This document shows, piece by piece, positions 17,479 to 27,089 of a DNA stretch of 49,581 nucleotides (its first letter is position 1; each line of letters starts with the position of its first letter). A program made the position numbers and the translations under genes. Origin of the DNA: Candidatus Tepidiaquacellales bacterium UBA6667 (lineage in GTDB: Bacteria > Bacteroidota > Ignavibacteria > Tepidaquicellales > Tepidaquicellaceae); the NCBI GenBank assembly GCA_002455255.1, contig DKKL01000007.1:115141-164721 (forward strand). Direction: 5' to 3'. Below the pieces are notes generated by a model, which worked only from the letters and a program-made list of their open reading frames with translations, did no database searches and was not told the DNA's origin.

Positions 17479-18380
17479 ATTCAGCACTGAATAATTTACC
17501 TGAAAACAAAATTATTAATGGAAAAGAAATCTCCGCTATTGTTAAATCGGAAATTAAAACTGAAGTTGATAAAATTATAAATTCAGGAAGAAGAAAACCC
17601 GGACTTGCATTTATACTCGTTGGTGAAGATCCTGCTTCAAAAGTATATGTTAAAAGTAAAGGCAAAGCCTGTGAAGATATTGGTTTTTATTCTGTTACTG
17701 AAAGACTTCCTGAATCTGTAACCGAAGAATCATTAATCAACCTGATAAGTAACTTTAACACTGATGATAAAATTGATGGAATACTTGTGCAGCTTCCGCT
17801 TCCAAAACATATTAACGAACAACGAGTCATTGAAAGTATAAACTATAAAAAAGATGTTGATGGATTTCATCCTGAAAATACGGGTAGGTTGGTTTCAGGA
17901 ATTAAATCTTTCATACCCTGCACTCCTTTTGGAATTATAGAACTTTTACAAAGATATAAGATTCAAACTAATGGTAAGAATGTAACTGTTCTTGGCAGAA
18001 GCAATATTGTAGGGAAACCGATTGCAAATTTATTAATTCAAAAAGAGTTTAATGCAACTGTTACAATTTGTCACAGTAAAACAAGTAATCTTAAACATTT
18101 CACACTTAACTCTGATATTATAATTGCAGCGATAGGAAGTCCTGATTTTCTTAAAGCTGATATGATTAAAGATGGTGCTGTGTTAATTGACGTTGGAATT
18201 AACAGAGTGGAAGATTCTGAATCTGAAAAAGGTTATAAAATAACCGGAGATATAGATTTCAAAAACTGTTTCGAAAAATGCTCATTGATTACCCCTGTTC
18301 CGGGTGGTGTTGGTCCGATGACTATTGCAATGTTAATGAAAAACACTCTTGATTCATATAAAAAAATAATTTATCCTTAA
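17475..18380 (+). CDS. folD: Bifunctional methylenetetrahydrofolate dehydrogenase/cyclohydrolase FolD
   Basis: A 301-residue cytosolic enzyme interconverting 5,10-methylene-, methenyl- and 10-formyl-tetrahydrofolate. It shows the family signature YVKSKGKA with the Tyr58/Lys62 pair, then DGILVQLPLP, KDVDGFHPENTG, PCTPFG, the Rossmann segment LGRSNIVGKPIANLL and the C-terminal PGGVGPMTIAMLMKNT. The ATG overlaps the carA stop by four bases, implying translational coupling, and prmA follows after three bases. Length and motifs are standard. Confidence 0.97.
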   Translation: MNSALNNLPENKIINGKEISAIVKSEIKTEVDKIINSGRRKPGLAFILVGEDPASKVYVKSKGKACEDIGFYSVTERLPESVTEESLINLISNFNTDDKIDGILVQLPLPKHINEQRVIESINYKKDVDGFHPENTGRLVSGIKSFIPCTPFGIIELLQRYKIQTNGKNVTVLGRSNIVGKPIANLLIQKEFNATVTICHSKTSNLKHFTLNSDIIIAAIGSPDFLKADMIKDGAVLIDVGINRVEDSESEKGYKITGDIDFKNCFEKCSLITPVPGGVGPMTIAMLMKNTLDSYKKIIYP

Positions 18381-18383
18381 TAT

Positions 18384-19244
18384 ATGTTTTATTACGAAAT
18401 CGACATATTTTATAATAAAGAAAATTATCAGGAGATTTATAATGTTCTTTATTATAATGGTATTCAGCATATTTTGGAAGAGGAAGGATATATAAAAATT
18501 TATATTGAGGATAATCTTGAATGGAAAATTGAAGAATTAAAAAATATATTTACCGGCACAGGAGTTATAAAAGAAAAAGATTTTGTAATAAAGAAATTTG
18601 AAAACAAAGATTGGAACAGTGAATGGGAAAAATCAATAGAACCTGTTAATATAAAAAATAAAATCATTGTAACGCCTTCTTGGAAAAAAGACAAACTCGA
18701 AAACTGTGAAGATAAAATTATTATTGAGATAGACCCTAAAATGTCATTCGGAACAGGGCATAATGAAACAACTCAGATTATGCTGGAAATGATGGTTGAA
18801 AATTTTGAAGATACTGATAAAAAAATACTTGATTTTGGAAGTGGTACCGGTGTTCTCGCAATTGCCGCATCTAAATTAGGAGCTGATGATATAATCGCCA
18901 TTGATAATGATGCTGATGCCATTGAAAATTCTAAGGAGTATTTTGAAATTAATAATACTCAGGATATTAAATTATATATGTATGAATTAAATCAGCTGAA
19001 CGATTCCGGATTTAATGTTATTCTTGCAAATATAATTCGAACTGTAATTCTTGAAAATCTTAATGATATCTATTCGAAACTTGAAGCAGGTGGAAAATTA
19101 TTTTTATCAGGTATTCTAAAAATAGAAGAAAAAGATGTAACCGATGCTCTACTAAACAATGGTTTTGAGATTTTGAAAAAACATTATAAATCTGAATGGA
19201 TTGGCATATATGCAATCAAAATCAAGCAGGATAGCAGTAATTGA
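18384..19244 (+). CDS. prmA: Ribosomal protein L11 methyltransferase PrmA
   Basis: A 286-residue SAM-dependent methyltransferase that modifies ribosomal protein L11. The N-terminal part (MFYYEIDIFYNKEN…) is the variable substrate-binding domain. The catalytic part has KMSFGTGHNETTQIML, the SAM-binding LDFGSGTGVLAIAASKLGA, the acidic IDNDADAIENS and the motif NVILANI. It follows folD by three bases, and the next gene's start lies inside its 3' end. Confidence 0.94.
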   Translation: MFYYEIDIFYNKENYQEIYNVLYYNGIQHILEEEGYIKIYIEDNLEWKIEELKNIFTGTGVIKEKDFVIKKFENKDWNSEWEKSIEPVNIKNKIIVTPSWKKDKLENCEDKIIIEIDPKMSFGTGHNETTQIMLEMMVENFEDTDKKILDFGSGTGVLAIAASKLGADDIIAIDNDADAIENSKEYFEINNTQDIKLYMYELNQLNDSGFNVILANIIRTVILENLNDIYSKLEAGGKLFLSGILKIEEKDVTDALLNNGFEILKKHYKSEWIGIYAIKIKQDSSN

Positions 19245-20133
19245 TATTGGAACCAACACTTGTATTCTGCTTATTGCAGAAAAAGTTGATAATAAAATAA
19301 CTAAACTTTATGAAGCTACGGATTTCCCCAGATTAGGGGAAGGTGTTGATGAAACAAAAAATATTTCCGAGCAAGCCCTCCTTAGATTATTAAAAACTCT
19401 AAAAGAATTTTCTAATATTTCAAGAAACTACGAAGCCGACAGAATTTATGCATTTGCTACCAGTGCTTTGAGAGATGCTGCCAATAAAAAATACATAATT
19501 TCACAGGTTGCTTCAAAAACTGATATTACAATTAAACTTATTAATGGTGTAACCGAAGCTAAGTTTGGATATTATGGTGCATTATATGATATTGAAAATT
19601 CTATTTCTTCTGAAGATTATACAGTCTTAGACATCGGAGGAGGCAGCACTGAAAACTCATTTATTAATGATGGTCTCTTTCTTTGTAAAAGCATTAATGT
19701 TGGCTCAGTGAGGGTGAAAGAAAAGTTTTTTAAAAATGGTATAAACGATAAAACGCTTGGTCTTGCAAAAGAATTTATAAATGAAAAATTCTTGGAAATA
19801 AATTTTTTGAACATAGAAGATAAAAAACTTGTTGGCATTGCAGGGACAGTTACTTCATTGTGTGCTTTAAGTCTTGGATTAAAAAATTTTGATGAAACAT
19901 TAATCCACAAAAAAGTGATTTCTGTAAATGAAGTTGATATAATTTTTAATAGATTAACGAGGTTATCTGAAGATGAAATTTTATCTCTCGGAAGTTATAT
20001 GAAAGGAAGAAATGATATTATAACTTCTGGAGTTTTAATACTGCATGAATTTATGAGATATTTTAATTTTGAAGAAATTATTGTTTCTTCCAAAGGTGTT
20101 CGGTATGGAGTTTTTTTATTTTTAACTAAATAA
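19210..20133 (+). CDS. Ppx/GppA-family phosphatase
   Basis: About 307 residues from the ATG at 19210 (a TTG three codons earlier is an alternative). It overlaps the end of prmA by 35 bases in another frame. Diagnostic motifs are the N-terminal phosphate loop AVIDIGTNTCILL and the central DIGGGSTE, of the ASKHA fold used by exopolyphosphatases and guanosine pentaphosphatases. It lacks the long C-terminal domain of E. coli Ppx, so it resembles the short form. Polyphosphate versus pppGpp as substrate cannot be decided from sequence. Confidence 0.9.
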   Translation: MQSKSSRIAVIDIGTNTCILLIAEKVDNKITKLYEATDFPRLGEGVDETKNISEQALLRLLKTLKEFSNISRNYEADRIYAFATSALRDAANKKYIISQVASKTDITIKLINGVTEAKFGYYGALYDIENSISSEDYTVLDIGGGSTENSFINDGLFLCKSINVGSVRVKEKFFKNGINDKTLGLAKEFINEKFLEINFLNIEDKKLVGIAGTVTSLCALSLGLKNFDETLIHKKVISVNEVDIIFNRLTRLSEDEILSLGSYMKGRNDIITSGVLILHEFMRYFNFEEIIVSSKGVRYGVFLFLTK

Positions 20134-20139
20134 AATTTT

Positions 20140-20634
20140 ATGAAAGCAGAAGATTATATTAACGGACTGAATATGTTGCCTCATCCTGAAGGGGGATTTT
20201 TTAAAGAAAATTTTAAAAGTGATGAAATTATTCATAAGGATCACCTGCCGGATAGATATGTAAATCACAGAGTTTTTTCAACATCTATTTATTTTCTTTT
20301 ACGAAGTTCAGATGTTTCTAAACTTCATCGAATTAAATCTGATGAATTATGGTATTTTCATAGTGGCAGCCCCGTGAAAATTGTTTGCCTTTCAGAAAAA
20401 AAAGGATATTTTGATTTTACTTTAGGAAATGATATTTCAAAAGGTCAGTTACCTCAGGCGATTGTTGAATATGGAGTTTGGTTTGGTGCTTATGTTCTCG
20501 AAGAAAATTCTTATTCATTAGTAGGATGTAATGTTGCTCCGGGATTTGATTTTGAAGATTTTGAAATGGGTGAAAGAGAATACCTGTTAAAACTATTTCC
20601 GGATCATAAAGATATAATTTTAAAACTTACATAA
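20140..20634 (+). CDS. DUF985-family cupin
   Basis: A 164-residue protein of the cupin-like DUF985 family. It shows the family features LNMLPHPEGGFFKE, TSIYFLLRSSDVSKLHRIKSDE, WYFHSGSPV and a C-terminal GCNVAPGFDFEDFEMGER. The double-stranded beta-helix fold probably binds a small ligand or sugar; no reaction is established. It is the last gene of the plus-strand run, six bases after the Ppx/GppA gene, and is followed by a strong hairpin terminator. Confidence 0.88.
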   Translation: MKAEDYINGLNMLPHPEGGFFKENFKSDEIIHKDHLPDRYVNHRVFSTSIYFLLRSSDVSKLHRIKSDELWYFHSGSPVKIVCLSEKKGYFDFTLGNDISKGQLPQAIVEYGVWFGAYVLEENSYSLVGCNVAPGFDFEDFEMGEREYLLKLFPDHKDIILKLT

Positions 20635-20659
20635 AAAAGGCAGATTATATCTGCCTTTT
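20635..20659. terminator. Bidirectional terminator
   Basis: A perfect 11-base stem, AAAAGGCAGAT / ATCTGCCTTTT with a TAT loop, starts immediately after the cupin stop. The A and T ends make it work in both directions, between two convergent transcripts. Confidence 0.88.
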
Positions 20660-20679
20660 CATTTTAATTTCATATTTTT

Positions 20680-22863
20680 TTATTGCCCCTGAGGTGGCTG
20701 TTGTGTTGTTGGTTCGTTTTTTCTTCTCGGTTTATTTTCCTGCTCCATTTTTCCAAACATATAAGATATAGAAAAGTTTATACTTCTTTGTCCGTTGAAT
20801 CCGCTAAAATCTGATCTGAATGTAGTTCCGTTTGTAACTTGCTTAAAACCGGACTGATCAAAAATATCATGCATATTGAGATTTAGAGTAAGTGAGTTTT
20901 CAAAAAAACTTTTTCTTATACCTGCACCGACCAAATGACTTCCTTTGGTAGTTCCTTGTGCCGTCACCGCATCACCTTGATAAAAATAATTAATTGAAAG
21001 TGAATATGCATCGGGCAACATAATTGAACTGTTTAAATTCGCTTTCCATAAATTTCCGTTAATTAAGTTTTGATTAATTGATGAATTATCATATTCACTT
21101 CTGTAATAACTTAATGTTCCGTTTATGTTTAACCAGTCAAACGGTCTTCCGCCTAATATAAAATCTATTCCATAATCTTTCACCGAACCAATATTATCAT
21201 ACGTAACTAATGTAGTTACACTATCAATCATAGTAACATATGATGTTATAGCATCTGTTTTGTTTCTGAAAAATACAGTCGGAGTAATTGAAAATGATCC
21301 AAAAAATTTCATGAATCCGAGTTCAAAATTATTTGTATATTCAGGTTTTAAGTTTGGGTTTCCTTTAAATATACTTTGAGGTGCATTTCTGTTTTCAAAA
21401 GGATTCAGATACCAGCTGACAGGTCTGTTTATCCTTCTTCCGTATGAAAATTTTATTTCTTCTGTAATTCCTAATTTCCTGCTAATGTTTAAACTCGGGA
21501 ATAAATCTGTATAGTTTTGAGAAAAGCTTTGACCGGATGTAACTAAATCACCTTTGATATAAGCATTTTCAATTCTTACTCCGGCTTTCATTATAAATTC
21601 AACAAGTTTTGTATTAAAAACCACATATCCCGCATGTATATTTTTATCATATTTGAATTTATTTGATAGACTAAGATTTCTGTCATAATTTCCTGTTGAA
21701 TAATTCAAAGAATCTGAGATTAACTCATAGTCTTCCATTTCTATAGTGCCTTTATATCCTGTTTCAACTTTATTTATTTCGTCAAGCGGTAATGTGTAAT
21801 CTGCTGAAAAATTTACATTATTTGAACTGAAATCTCTTCTATCATAAAATGTATATGGGTTTGGTGTTGTCATATTCCCCTGATTATCTGTATAAAACCT
21901 GTTTGATCTTGTATCCTGATTGTTAAGCGGTTTATTATATGAACCCTGAAAATTCAGTTCCTGTCCTTTTTCATCAAACTTTCTGTTGAAAAATAATCCT
22001 AAGTTCATACTTCTCCATTTTCCTTCTGTCCTGTTCATCACGTTTAGTTCATTAACAAGCTGATTTAATGAATTTGTATTTTTTGTCAATGCATCATAAT
22101 TAAATGTCCAGTTTGACATTACGTAATCACCGAATATTTCGAGATATGTTCCTTTTTCAAATGTATAGTCTAAGCTCGGTGCAAAATAAACCCATTTAGA
22201 TCTGTTTGTGTTATCTGCTTTTGAATTTATATATTTTAATGAATCATAATAAAAATTTTCGCGAGCAATAGTGCTTCCCCCTGTTCCATACCATTGACCG
22301 GTAAATAAATTCGTTACATTTGAAAATTTATTTTTCTTTAAATTAAAATTGATACCTCCATTATATCTGTCACTTGTTCCTACATTCACACTTACATTTC
22401 CGTTAGTTCCAAATATATCCTGATCTTTCAAAACAAGATTTATTATACCGGCAACTCCTTCGGATTGATACTTCGCTGACGGATTAGTAATAACTTCAAC
22501 TTTTTCAAGCAGTTCAGCAGGAAGTTTATCAAGCTGTGTAAACGATTTTGACTCTCTGCCGTCAACAAGTATTTTTATTCCATTATTTCCTCTTATGCTC
22601 ACATTATTATCCTGATCAACGCTTACAAGTGGTGTTTTCTTTAATACATCTATTATTGTTTCACCTTTTGTTGTGGGGTCTTTGCTGACATTATAAGTTA
22701 ATTTTTCACCGCTGAATTCTATATTTGGCTTATCGGTGAATACTTCAATTTCATCTGTTTCTACAGTATCGGAAGTCTGATTTGTTGAATCCTGAGTTTC
22801 TTGGCTGAAACCGGAATTTAGATAAAATAACCCGATAATTAAAATAAATAAAAATGCTTTCAT
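20680..22863 (-). CDS. TonB-dependent outer-membrane receptor
   Basis: A 727-residue outer-membrane protein with a signal peptide (MKAFLFILIIGLFYLNSGFS), a plug domain at about residues 40-150 (TTKGETIIDVLKKTPLVSVD … LVDGRES … VEVITNPSAKYQSEG) and a long beta-barrel rich in aromatic strands. The profile matches TonB-dependent receptors with an OMP_b-brl_3 barrel. The N-terminal carboxypeptidase-like domain often found in Bacteroidota SusC-type receptors is absent, and no SusD partner is adjacent. The C-terminal tail after the last strand is Lys/Gln/Pro-rich. The substrate is unknown. Confidence 0.88.
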   Translation of the reverse strand: MKAFLFILIIGLFYLNSGFSQETQDSTNQTSDTVETDEIEVFTDKPNIEFSGEKLTYNVSKDPTTKGETIIDVLKKTPLVSVDQDNNVSIRGNNGIKILVDGRESKSFTQLDKLPAELLEKVEVITNPSAKYQSEGVAGIINLVLKDQDIFGTNGNVSVNVGTSDRYNGGINFNLKKNKFSNVTNLFTGQWYGTGGSTIARENFYYDSLKYINSKADNTNRSKWVYFAPSLDYTFEKGTYLEIFGDYVMSNWTFNYDALTKNTNSLNQLVNELNVMNRTEGKWRSMNLGLFFNRKFDEKGQELNFQGSYNKPLNNQDTRSNRFYTDNQGNMTTPNPYTFYDRRDFSSNNVNFSADYTLPLDEINKVETGYKGTIEMEDYELISDSLNYSTGNYDRNLSLSNKFKYDKNIHAGYVVFNTKLVEFIMKAGVRIENAYIKGDLVTSGQSFSQNYTDLFPSLNISRKLGITEEIKFSYGRRINRPVSWYLNPFENRNAPQSIFKGNPNLKPEYTNNFELGFMKFFGSFSITPTVFFRNKTDAITSYVTMIDSVTTLVTYDNIGSVKDYGIDFILGGRPFDWLNINGTLSYYRSEYDNSSINQNLINGNLWKANLNSSIMLPDAYSLSINYFYQGDAVTAQGTTKGSHLVGAGIRKSFFENSLTLNLNMHDIFDQSGFKQVTNGTTFRSDFSGFNGQRSINFSISYMFGKMEQENKPRRKNEPTTQQPPQGQ

Positions 22864-22995
22864 TGTGCTTCTATTTAATTAAGAAATTATAGGGAAATTT
22901 ATTTCTATTACGAGGTTAATATTAAAAAGTTCAGTATATTTTTATTGAATTTTTTCTTATTATTTGAATTCTAACATTGCCAAAAAAAGTAATTT

Positions 22996-23412
22996 ATGAA
23001 AGTGGAATTAAATCTCGAATCTGGAATGCGTCTTGCAGGTAATAACGGAAAAGGTCATTTGACTTTTTTTGATGCATCTGAAAATCATGGAGGTGATAAT
23101 ACAGCTGCCTCCCCTATGGAAATTTTTCTTGAATCAATGGGTGCTTGTTCTTCCATTGATGTATTAAATATATTAAGAAAAAAAAGAAAAACGATAAACG
23201 GATTTAAAGTTGTAATAGATGGTGAAAGGGCTGAAGAGTTTCCTAAAATATTTACAAATGTTAAAATTATTTACACAGTAAATTCGCCCGATGTAAAAAA
23301 GGAAGACGTGGAATACGCTGTAAAATTATCATATGAAAAATATTGCTCTGCAATGGCAATGTTTTTGAAAAGCGGTTGCTCTATAGATACAGAATGTATC
23401 GTTATTAATTAG
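22996..23412 (+). CDS. OsmC-family peroxiredoxin-like protein
   Basis: A 138-residue protein with the OsmC/Ohr fold. The two conserved cysteines are Cys51 (ESMGACSSIDV) and Cys117 (KYCSAMAMF), the pair used for organic hydroperoxide reduction in this family. ASPMEIFLESMG is the typical approach to the first cysteine. It is transcribed divergently from the TonB receptor. Its stop lies one base from the stop of the convergent porin-like gene, with no terminator between them. Confidence 0.9.
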   Translation: MKVELNLESGMRLAGNNGKGHLTFFDASENHGGDNTAASPMEIFLESMGACSSIDVLNILRKKRKTINGFKVVIDGERAEEFPKIFTNVKIIYTVNSPDVKKEDVEYAVKLSYEKYCSAMAMFLKSGCSIDTECIVIN

Positions 23413-23413
23413 T

Positions 23414-24499
23414 CTAAAGAAAAATATAATTTATTGTTAGTCTTGCTGTTGTTGATGGTGTATATTCTCTTCCGTTGGCATCTGTCTGATAAGTTTCTAT
23501 TAAAACGTTTGGGCTGATTGTAACTTTTGAAATCGGATTATATTCAAATGCTATGAGTATTAAATTACGTGAATTTTTTGCATTATCAATATTAAAATTC
23601 GGATTAAAAAAATCAAATCTTCCGGCTAATGAAAATTTATTATTAAAAGAATAACTGCCAAATGTTGAAACTCCAAACTTTTGATTATTTTTTAATTCAC
23701 CTCCTGAAATAATAGAATTTTCACGCTGATTAATAAATGTTTCTATTCCAAGTGAAAATTCATTCTTCTTTAAATACCCTAAAAATCCTGAAATTGTAAA
23801 CTCATTGTTTTCAAAAGTCTGACCGGGAAACATTGAATAACTTGTTTTTGCTCGCGTGTGATAATCTCCTCCGAGTGTCATTATAAACTCTTTTGAAAAT
23901 GAAAACTGAAGTGTTGCATAAAATCTTTTATATTTATCAAATTCCGGCCTGTTACCATTCCCGTTTCCAATCATAAACCAATATTTGAAAAATCCTTCAT
24001 TATCAGTTTTACCTCTTAATGATAATGCAATATCTCTTGATGAAACAATTCCTCTTAAATCCAATATTGTTTTTTCTAAATATCTTCTTCCCCAAATATA
24101 TTCCGATGCTTCAAATGATGGTGTTGGTTGAATACCAAATGTTAAATCACTCCCTTTGAATATATCTTTCCACGTTAGGAAAGCATCCTTAACCTGAATA
24201 CCTATTTTTCCATTATTCGTATTTGCTTCCTGATCTGCCTCAATTCTGAATTTTGCAACGAATTGTTCTGATATATCATTGTCATAAGTCAGGTAAATCC
24301 TTCTGAACTGAAATCCATTTAGATTTTTTTCACCTCCGTTTACAACATCTTTCATATTTGATATTCCTGTATCACGAGTAGCATTGTAGAAATAATCTCC
24401 GAACATATATCCGGAAATTCTTCCCTTTTCCAATATATTTTGAGAAAATACCTCTGTGAAAAATAATGTTATAAATATTAGCAGTATATATTTTTTCAT
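23414..24499 (-). CDS. Porin-like outer-membrane beta-barrel protein
   Basis: A 361-residue protein with a signal peptide (MKKYILLIFITLFFTEVFSQ) and alternating amphipathic strands throughout (GFQFRRIYLTYDN, FVAKFRIEADQE, DLTFGIQPTPSFE, NNKFSLAGRFDFF, ARLTINYIFL). It ends in an aromatic/hydrophobic strand as outer-membrane barrels do. The pattern resembles the phosphate-selective porin O/P group, but the substrate is not identifiable. It is a single-gene unit on the minus strand, with 69 bases between its start and that of the small secreted protein. Confidence 0.7.
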   Translation of the reverse strand: MKKYILLIFITLFFTEVFSQNILEKGRISGYMFGDYFYNATRDTGISNMKDVVNGGEKNLNGFQFRRIYLTYDNDISEQFVAKFRIEADQEANTNNGKIGIQVKDAFLTWKDIFKGSDLTFGIQPTPSFEASEYIWGRRYLEKTILDLRGIVSSRDIALSLRGKTDNEGFFKYWFMIGNGNGNRPEFDKYKRFYATLQFSFSKEFIMTLGGDYHTRAKTSYSMFPGQTFENNEFTISGFLGYLKKNEFSLGIETFINQRENSIISGGELKNNQKFGVSTFGSYSFNNKFSLAGRFDFFNPNFNIDNAKNSRNLILIAFEYNPISKVTISPNVLIETYQTDANGREYTPSTTARLTINYIFL

Positions 24500-24568
24500 A
24501 ATTTACAATAAATTAATACAACTGTAACAATTTAATAACAATTAAATATAAAATTAATGTAAATATAT

Positions 24569-24904
24569 ATGAAAAAATACATTTTCGCATTAAGTCTTGT
24601 TTTCTTCTTCATTCTTTCCTTAAATTCCTTTTCAATTGAAATTTATAATGGTTATCTGAAAATAGACTCTTATATCGGATTAGTTAATGACGACGGTATT
24701 GAGAGAAAACTTTTTGCACCTTATAAAATTTTTAACAAGAATGATGAACTTGTAAGAGAATCCGGATATCATTTTGACCGACCTCACACCGTTGAACTTG
24801 AAGAAGGTGAATATAAAATTGTTTATTTCAGTTTTGAATTCGGAAAAAAAGAATTAAACTGTAAAGTAGAGAATCATAAAACCACAATCTGCACTCTAAA
24901 TTAG
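24569..24904 (+). CDS. Small secreted protein of unknown function
   Basis: A 111-residue protein with a clear N-terminal signal peptide (MKKYIFALSLVFFFILSLNS). The mature part is beta-rich and acidic (VELEEGEYKIVYFSFEFG) and has two cysteines near the end (LNCKVENHKTTICTLN) that could form a disulfide after export. I do not recognise the family. It is probably periplasmic or extracellular; it stands alone between divergent and downstream genes. Confidence 0.65.
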   Translation: MKKYIFALSLVFFFILSLNSFSIEIYNGYLKIDSYIGLVNDDGIERKLFAPYKIFNKNDELVRESGYHFDRPHTVELEEGEYKIVYFSFEFGKKELNCKVENHKTTICTLN

Positions 24905-24990
24905 TTTCCTTCCTATTACACTTTTCATTTCTTCTGAATTTTTTTATATTTTGCAATAATCCGATTAAAAAATTTTCAAACAATTTTATT

Positions 24991-26067
24991 ATGAAAAAAT
25001 TCATATTACTGATTTCTTTTTTATTTGCAAGCTTAAATACTTATTCTCAAACTAAATCAGAAATTTTAACAGAAAAAATAGACTTTCTTTCAGATTCTGT
25101 TCTCGTTGCCACTGGTTCACCGGGAATGATTATCTCTGTAAAGTGCGGTGATTTTGTTTATGAAAAAGCAAAAGGATTTGAAAACGTTTATACCCAAATC
25201 CCTATGGGAATTGACAGACTTTGGAGAATAGGCAGTGTTACAAAAACTTTTACCATAACTGTTTTGCTTCAGTTAGTTCAAGATGGACTGATTGATTTAA
25301 ATGACCCTGTTTCAAAATATCTTGACTTCGTTCCTAATGGCAACAATATTTCAATAAAAATGTTAACTAATATGACAAGCGGAATTTTCAACTACTCTGA
25401 AGCTGAAGAATTTGACGATACCTTAAATAATAATCCATTAAAAAAATGGAAACCTGAAGAATTATTGGAAATTGCTTTCAGAAATGAACCATATTTTGAA
25501 CCCGGAAATGGATTTCATTATTCCAATTCCAATACCATTATTATTGGAATGATAATTGAAAAAATAACAGGTAACTCTCTTCAATCGGAAACCAAATCAA
25601 GAATTATAGATAAATTAAATTTGAATAAAACTTATGTACCTGAAAATAATTTAATGAAGACTGATGCTTCCTCTGGATATAATGAAGATTCAAAAAAACT
25701 AATTTTACCCTTAATTGATGTAACAGCAAAATATGATCCCTCTTGGGCTGGTGCTGCCGGTGATATTATTTCAAATCTTGAAAATATGAAGGTGTATATT
25801 AAAGCACTCGCTAAAGGTGAATTGCTAAATAAGAAAACTCAGAACCTAAGAAAAGATTTTTATAGAGTAAATGATTTTTTTGAATATGGTATTGGCTGGT
25901 TTAGAGTAAATGATAAGTATTATGGTCATAACGGTGGATATCCGGGATATACAAATATGTCGCTTTATAACCCTGATACTGATTGCTTTGTAATTGTATT
26001 TTATAATCAGCAGTCTAACGTTAGTCCGGATATGCTGGCGTTTAAAATATTAAAATTACTTGAATAA
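24991..26067 (+). CDS. Class C beta-lactamase-like serine hydrolase
   Basis: A 358-residue exported protein (signal peptide MKKFILLISFLFASLNTYSQ) of the beta-lactamase/penicillin-binding-like family. The catalytic SxxK is Ser82-Val-Thr-Lys85 (RIGSVTKTFT), the second motif is Tyr177-Ser-Asn179, and the third motif is His313 in GHNGGYPG (HxG in place of KTG). These features are shared by class C beta-lactamases, D-aminopeptidases and esterases. Nothing indicates actual antibiotic resistance; a peptidase or esterase role is equally likely. A strong terminator follows. Confidence 0.88.
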   Translation: MKKFILLISFLFASLNTYSQTKSEILTEKIDFLSDSVLVATGSPGMIISVKCGDFVYEKAKGFENVYTQIPMGIDRLWRIGSVTKTFTITVLLQLVQDGLIDLNDPVSKYLDFVPNGNNISIKMLTNMTSGIFNYSEAEEFDDTLNNNPLKKWKPEELLEIAFRNEPYFEPGNGFHYSNSNTIIIGMIIEKITGNSLQSETKSRIIDKLNLNKTYVPENNLMKTDASSGYNEDSKKLILPLIDVTAKYDPSWAGAAGDIISNLENMKVYIKALAKGELLNKKTQNLRKDFYRVNDFFEYGIGWFRVNDKYYGHNGGYPGYTNMSLYNPDTDCFVIVFYNQQSNVSPDMLAFKILKLLE

Positions 26068-26073
26068 AATTAT

Positions 26074-26101
26074 GAAGTCGGAATTGATAATTTCCGACTT
26101 C
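26074..26101. terminator. Bidirectional terminator
   Basis: Perfect 10-base stem GAAGTCGGAA / TTCCGACTTC with an 8-base loop, just past the hydrolase stop and before the end of the convergent prenyltransferase gene. The plus strand continues GTTTTAATTTTT. Confidence 0.85.
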
Positions 26102-26111
26102 GTTTTAATTT

Positions 26112-27089
26112 TTAATTGGAAAAGAAAAAATATGCTATCAATAAACCGATTATAAGAGTTAATCCAAATTGCATATTTAACTGTGCCGTCATCATTATGT
26201 GTTTTGAACCCATCTCAAATCTCGCTTGAGGTTCATTGGGTAATTCACCAATCATCTTCATTAATTTTAATGCAATTGGAAATGTGATTAGCGAAAGCAA
26301 CGCAAAAGGTGAAATTAATTTTAATACAACAAATATTACTACTGATAAATAAGCACCTACCAATAAAATCCAATAAAAAATAATCGAAGGTTTTTCACCG
26401 ATTATTATTGGTAATGTTTTTATTCCAAATTTTCCGTCAAAGTTTATATCTCTCACGTTATTTGAATGTAATATTGCATCTATTAACAATCCTAATGGGA
26501 TTGAAAATATCAACGGCATCCAGCTGAATTGTCCTGTCTGTACGATATAAGCACCTAAGGTCATACCGGCACCAAAAGATAAAATCACCTGTATATCACC
26601 AAGTGCTTTATACTTTAGTGCAACAGGTGTTGCAGTATAAAATATTGCTGACAATAATCCAAAACCTGTCAAATATAAAATCCAAACACCAACTTGAGTA
26701 TATAAATAAATACCGATTATCGTTGCAACTGCTAATGAAATGAAAGCAATTTTTTTCATCATTGATGTATCAAGAATTCCCATTGATAAAACCATTGAGC
26801 CTCCGTGTGGAATCCCAAGTTTATCATCTGCCTTATCCATACCTGTTTTAAAATCATAAATATCATTTACTACGTTTGTACCTACGTGTACAAGTACGGC
26901 ACCTATAAGTGTGAGAAAAAACAAAAGAAAATTGAAACTTTTGCCTGATGTTGCTAATTCAGGTAGTGCTAAAACTGATCCAAAAATTATAGGAATCACG
27001 GAAGCAGGAAATGAATATGCTCTGACTGCCATTATAATTTTTTGTCCGGTTGTCATTTTACTGAAATCCGGTTTAGTTTGTTCGCTCAT
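26112..27089 (-). CDS. UbiA-family prenyltransferase (MenA-like)
   Basis: A 325-residue integral membrane protein with about eight to nine hydrophobic helices. The first Asp-rich motif is NDIYDFKTGMDKAD (from Asn75), followed by HGGSMV, and the second is SNNVRDINFDGKFG (about 210-223); both bind Mg-prenyl diphosphate. The HGGS-containing form and the N-terminal RAYSFPASVIPIIFG resemble 1,4-dihydroxy-2-naphthoate polyprenyltransferase of menaquinone synthesis. No other men genes are nearby, so the exact quinone or lipid substrate remains inference. Confidence 0.85.
   Translation of the reverse strand: MSEQTKPDFSKMTTGQKIIMAVRAYSFPASVIPIIFGSVLALPELATSGKSFNFLLFFLTLIGAVLVHVGTNVVNDIYDFKTGMDKADDKLGIPHGGSMVLSMGILDTSMMKKIAFISLAVATIIGIYLYTQVGVWILYLTGFGLLSAIFYTATPVALKYKALGDIQVILSFGAGMTLGAYIVQTGQFSWMPLIFSIPLGLLIDAILHSNNVRDINFDGKFGIKTLPIIIGEKPSIIFYWILLVGAYLSVVIFVVLKLISPFALLSLITFPIALKLMKMIGELPNEPQARFEMGSKHIMMTAQLNMQFGLTLIIGLLIAYFFFSN

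Noticed and set aside
24991..26067. Antibiotic resistance beta-lactamase
   Set aside because: The motifs fit the wide serine hydrolase family (HxG third motif) and there is no resistance context; called only beta-lactamase-like.
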